Source: Thermoprotei archaeon (GTDB taxonomy: Archaea > Thermoproteota > Thermoprotei_A > Sulfolobales > Ignisphaeraceae). From it: a stretch of 6,241 nucleotides of DNA. Within the stretch, counting starts at the first letter, position 1. Every line of letters begins with the position of its first letter. Below the pieces are notes generated by a model. That model ran no database searches, was not told the origin of the DNA, and was given only the letters and a program-made list of their open reading frames with translations. Of this stretch, positions 5,081 to 6,241 are shown piece after piece. Location of the stretch: contig QMXA01000065.1 of NCBI GenBank assembly GCA_003661905.1, positions 1 to 6,241 on the forward strand. The letters are read 5' to 3'. A program made the translations under genes and the position numbers.

Positions 5081-5148
5081 CGTGTAAACTAGCCCCGAGT
5101 CCCGGGGACAGATGTACACGGGGCGGGTCTGCCCCCGGTCTATTTTAC
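5056..5148 (-). ncRNA. Candidate novel small structured RNA (GC-rich, pseudoknot-forming)
   Basis: Positions 5061-5140 are 54/80 G+C, against 24/80 in the 80 nt to the left and 14/60 in the 60 nt to the right. Such an island in an AT-rich hyperthermophile usually marks a structured RNA. On the minus strand, CCGGGGGCAGA (5138-5128) pairs with TCTGTCCCCGG (5112-5102) over 11 bp including one G-U; on the plus strand that pair would be an A-C mismatch, favouring minus transcription. CCCGTGTA (5122-5115), in the loop of this stem, pairs with TACACGGG (5086-5079) over 8 bp, giving an H-type pseudoknot with loops of about 5, 2 and 15 nt. A small hairpin GGAC-CGGA-GTCC (5080-5069) and a T5 run (5060-5056) follow, like a terminator. 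A TATA-like box lies at 5167-5176. It is not a tRNA, 5S, SRP or RNase P RNA by size and motifs. Protein-coding is unlikely. The class is unknown. Confidence 0.55.
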
Positions 5149-5166
5149 ATAGTTCTCATTCTTGAA

Positions 5167-5176
5167 TTAAATTAAA
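5167..5176 (-). promoter_or_regulatory. TATA-like box for the candidate small RNA
   Basis: TTTAATTTAA on the minus strand predicts initiation near 5148-5146, just before the GC-rich block. It lies between the asnS stop codon (5204) and the RNA, so the RNA need not depend on asnS transcription. AT-rich surroundings make chance matches likely. Confidence 0.35.
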
Positions 5177-5203
5177 GCTATGTAGTTAGAGTCAATTCTA
5201 TAA

Positions 5204-6241
5204 TTATGGATATATGCGACCTCTAAATCGTGGGAATGGAATTGCATCTCTTATATGTTCTAAACCGCATAACCACATAACCATTCTTTCTATACCTAGC
5301 CCGAATCCGCTATGGGGTACAGATCCGTATCTCCTTAAATCTAAGTACCATTTATAGTCATCAGGATTCATATTTTCCTCATCTATTCTCTTTATTAGTT
5401 TATCATAATCATCCTCTCTCTGACTACCTCCAATAATTTCTCCATAACCTTCAGGTGCTAAGAGGTCAAAACCCAGTACTACATTGGGGTTTGAGGGATC
5501 TAGTTTCATGTAGAAAGCTTTTATTTTCTTTGGGAAATGTGTTACGAAGAATGGTTTATTAAAGTCCTCTGTTAGAGCTCGTTCCTCATCAGCTCCTAAA
5601 TCCTCACCCCACTCAATGCTAAATCCTTTCTTCTTTAACCTCTCAATAGCTTCTGTATATGTTATTCTTGGATAAGGTGTGTGAAGAGCAGTTTCAAGCT
5701 TTGATACATCTCTCTTTAGAAATTCTAGTTCCTTTAAGCGCTCTTCAAGAACTCTCGCAACGATATAGGATATTAGTTCCTCAGCAACTTTCATCATATC
5801 TTCCATATCAAACCATGCAGCTTCTAATTCCAGGTGCCAGTATTCAGCTAAGTGTCTCCTAGTTCGTGATTTCTCAGCTCGAAAACTAGGTGTTAAGCTC
5901 CATACCTTTCCTAGTGGGAATATTAATGCTTCTAAATAGAGTTGAGCACTTTGACTTAAGTAAGCCTTTTTCTCGAAATACTTTACCTCAAATAATGTTG
6001 CTCCACCCTCACATGCACTAGCGGTTAGGATAGGTGGTGTTACCTCCCACCACCCATTCTCAATAAGCCATTCACGAGCAGCTTCAAGTACTGTGTGTTT
6101 TACCTTCATAACTGCTGTAAGCTTTCTAGATCTTATCCATAGATGTCTATTATCTAGGAGAAAATCTACATCTTCAATACCTCTTAAGACAAAGGGTTCT
6201 GAAATGCTGTAAATCTCTAGCTCTTTAACTAGTACTTCCCA
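5204..6241 (-). CDS. asnS: Asparaginyl-tRNA synthetase, C-terminal 345 residues (N-terminus beyond the right edge)
   Basis: The frame is open from the right edge to the TAA at 5204. It begins WEVLVKELEIYSISEP, the end of the OB-fold anticodon domain and hinge, followed by LLDNRHLWIRSRKLTAVMKV, the usual entry to the class IIb catalytic core. The motif 1 region leads to WWEVTPPIL, then SQSAQLYLEA. Motif 2 is SFRAEKSRTRRHLAEYWHLE, and motif 3 is GFGLGIERMVMWL near the end, followed by IRDAIPFPR. The EYWHLE block and HTPYPRITYTEA fit AsnRS rather than AspRS. The enzyme activates asparagine with ATP and charges tRNA-Asn in the cytosol. The internal ATG at 6109 is not the start, since the family core begins upstream of it. 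Full length should be about 430 residues. A downstream gap of 55 nt separates it from the candidate small RNA. Confidence 0.95.
   Translation of the reverse strand, partial: WEVLVKELEIYSISEPFVLRGIEDVDFLLDNRHLWIRSRKLTAVMKVKHTVLEAAREWLIENGWWEVTPPILTASACEGGATLFEVKYFEKKAYLSQSAQLYLEALIFPLGKVWSLTPSFRAEKSRTRRHLAEYWHLELEAAWFDMEDMMKVAEELISYIVARVLEERLKELEFLKRDVSKLETALHTPYPRITYTEAIERLKKKGFSIEWGEDLGADEERALTEDFNKPFFVTHFPKKIKAFYMKLDPSNPNVVLGFDLLAPEGYGEIIGGSQREDDYDKLIKRIDEENMNPDDYKWYLDLRRYGSVPHSGFGLGIERMVMWLCGLEHIRDAIPFPRFRGRIYP

Noticed and set aside
5001..5140. CRISPR repeats
   Set aside because: Only two imperfect copies exist, with a single 24-nt interval and no further units.
5056..5148. Box C/D or H/ACA guide RNA
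   Set aside because: No RUGAUGA and CUGA pair at suitable distance, and no long upper stem with a kink-turn or kink-loop above a guide pocket; the upper hairpin has only 5 bp with a 5-nt loop.
6107..6109. ATG as the start of the synthetase
   Set aside because: The same frame continues upstream to the window edge with residues (SRKLTAV and the hinge) that belong to the class II core, so this is an internal Met.
5204..6241. Archaeal AsnRS-like asparagine synthetase lacking the anticodon domain
   Set aside because: The visible upstream residues (WEVLVKELEIYSISEP and on) look like the end of an OB-fold and hinge, which that paralogue lacks. The missing N-terminus would settle it.

Overview
The window looks like a piece of the chromosome of an AT-rich hyperthermophilic crenarchaeon, probably of the Desulfurococcales (Staphylothermus-like). 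This is inferred from the gene content: a FAU-1 RNA-binding ribonuclease, a UPF0147 protein, archaeal-type GAPDH next to PGK, and an archaeal AsnRS. It also fits the AGA/AGG/ATA-rich codon use, GGTGA Shine-Dalgarno (SD) motifs placed 4-6 nt before most starts, frequent TTG starts, and one isolated GC-rich RNA-like block in otherwise AT-rich DNA. No species can be named from the sequence alone.

Layout. Positions 1-629 (minus strand) hold UPF0147 followed by the start of fau-1, an apparent two-gene RNA-related operon. Divergent from it, at 725-1402 (plus), is a UlaG-like metallo-beta-lactamase-fold hydrolase. Positions 1428-2121 hold two divergent ribbon-helix-helix (RHH) regulators; each has a palindrome at its predicted transcription start that could be an autoregulatory operator. 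Positions 2201-4878 (minus) hold a tightly packed pgk-gap-usp operon: pgk and gap overlap by 4 nt (TTGA), and the gap stop abuts the usp start (TAAATG). Positions 5204-6241 (minus) hold the C-terminal 345 residues of asparaginyl-tRNA synthetase, whose N-terminus lies beyond the right edge.

The 325-nt gap between asnS and pgk is the most unusual stretch. Positions 5061-5140 are about 68% G+C, against about 23-30% in the flanks. Read on the minus strand, this block can fold into an 11-bp stem and an 8-bp stem that interlock as an H-type pseudoknot, ending in a small hairpin and a U5 run. A TATA-like box sits about 25 nt before its 5' end. It resembles a discrete small structured RNA of no class I recognise. 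A 28-nt imperfect direct repeat links its 3' end to a second site just upstream of the pgk promoter.

Functionally, pgk and gap form the reversible triose-phosphate segment of the Embden-Meyerhof pathway, thought to run mainly towards gluconeogenesis in many archaea. The ATP-binding-type universal stress protein is made from the same message. Two genes (the hydrolase and the second RHH protein) have SD spacing and family-like N-termini that point to non-canonical CTG and ATA start codons, with the in-frame GTG being only part of the SD itself.
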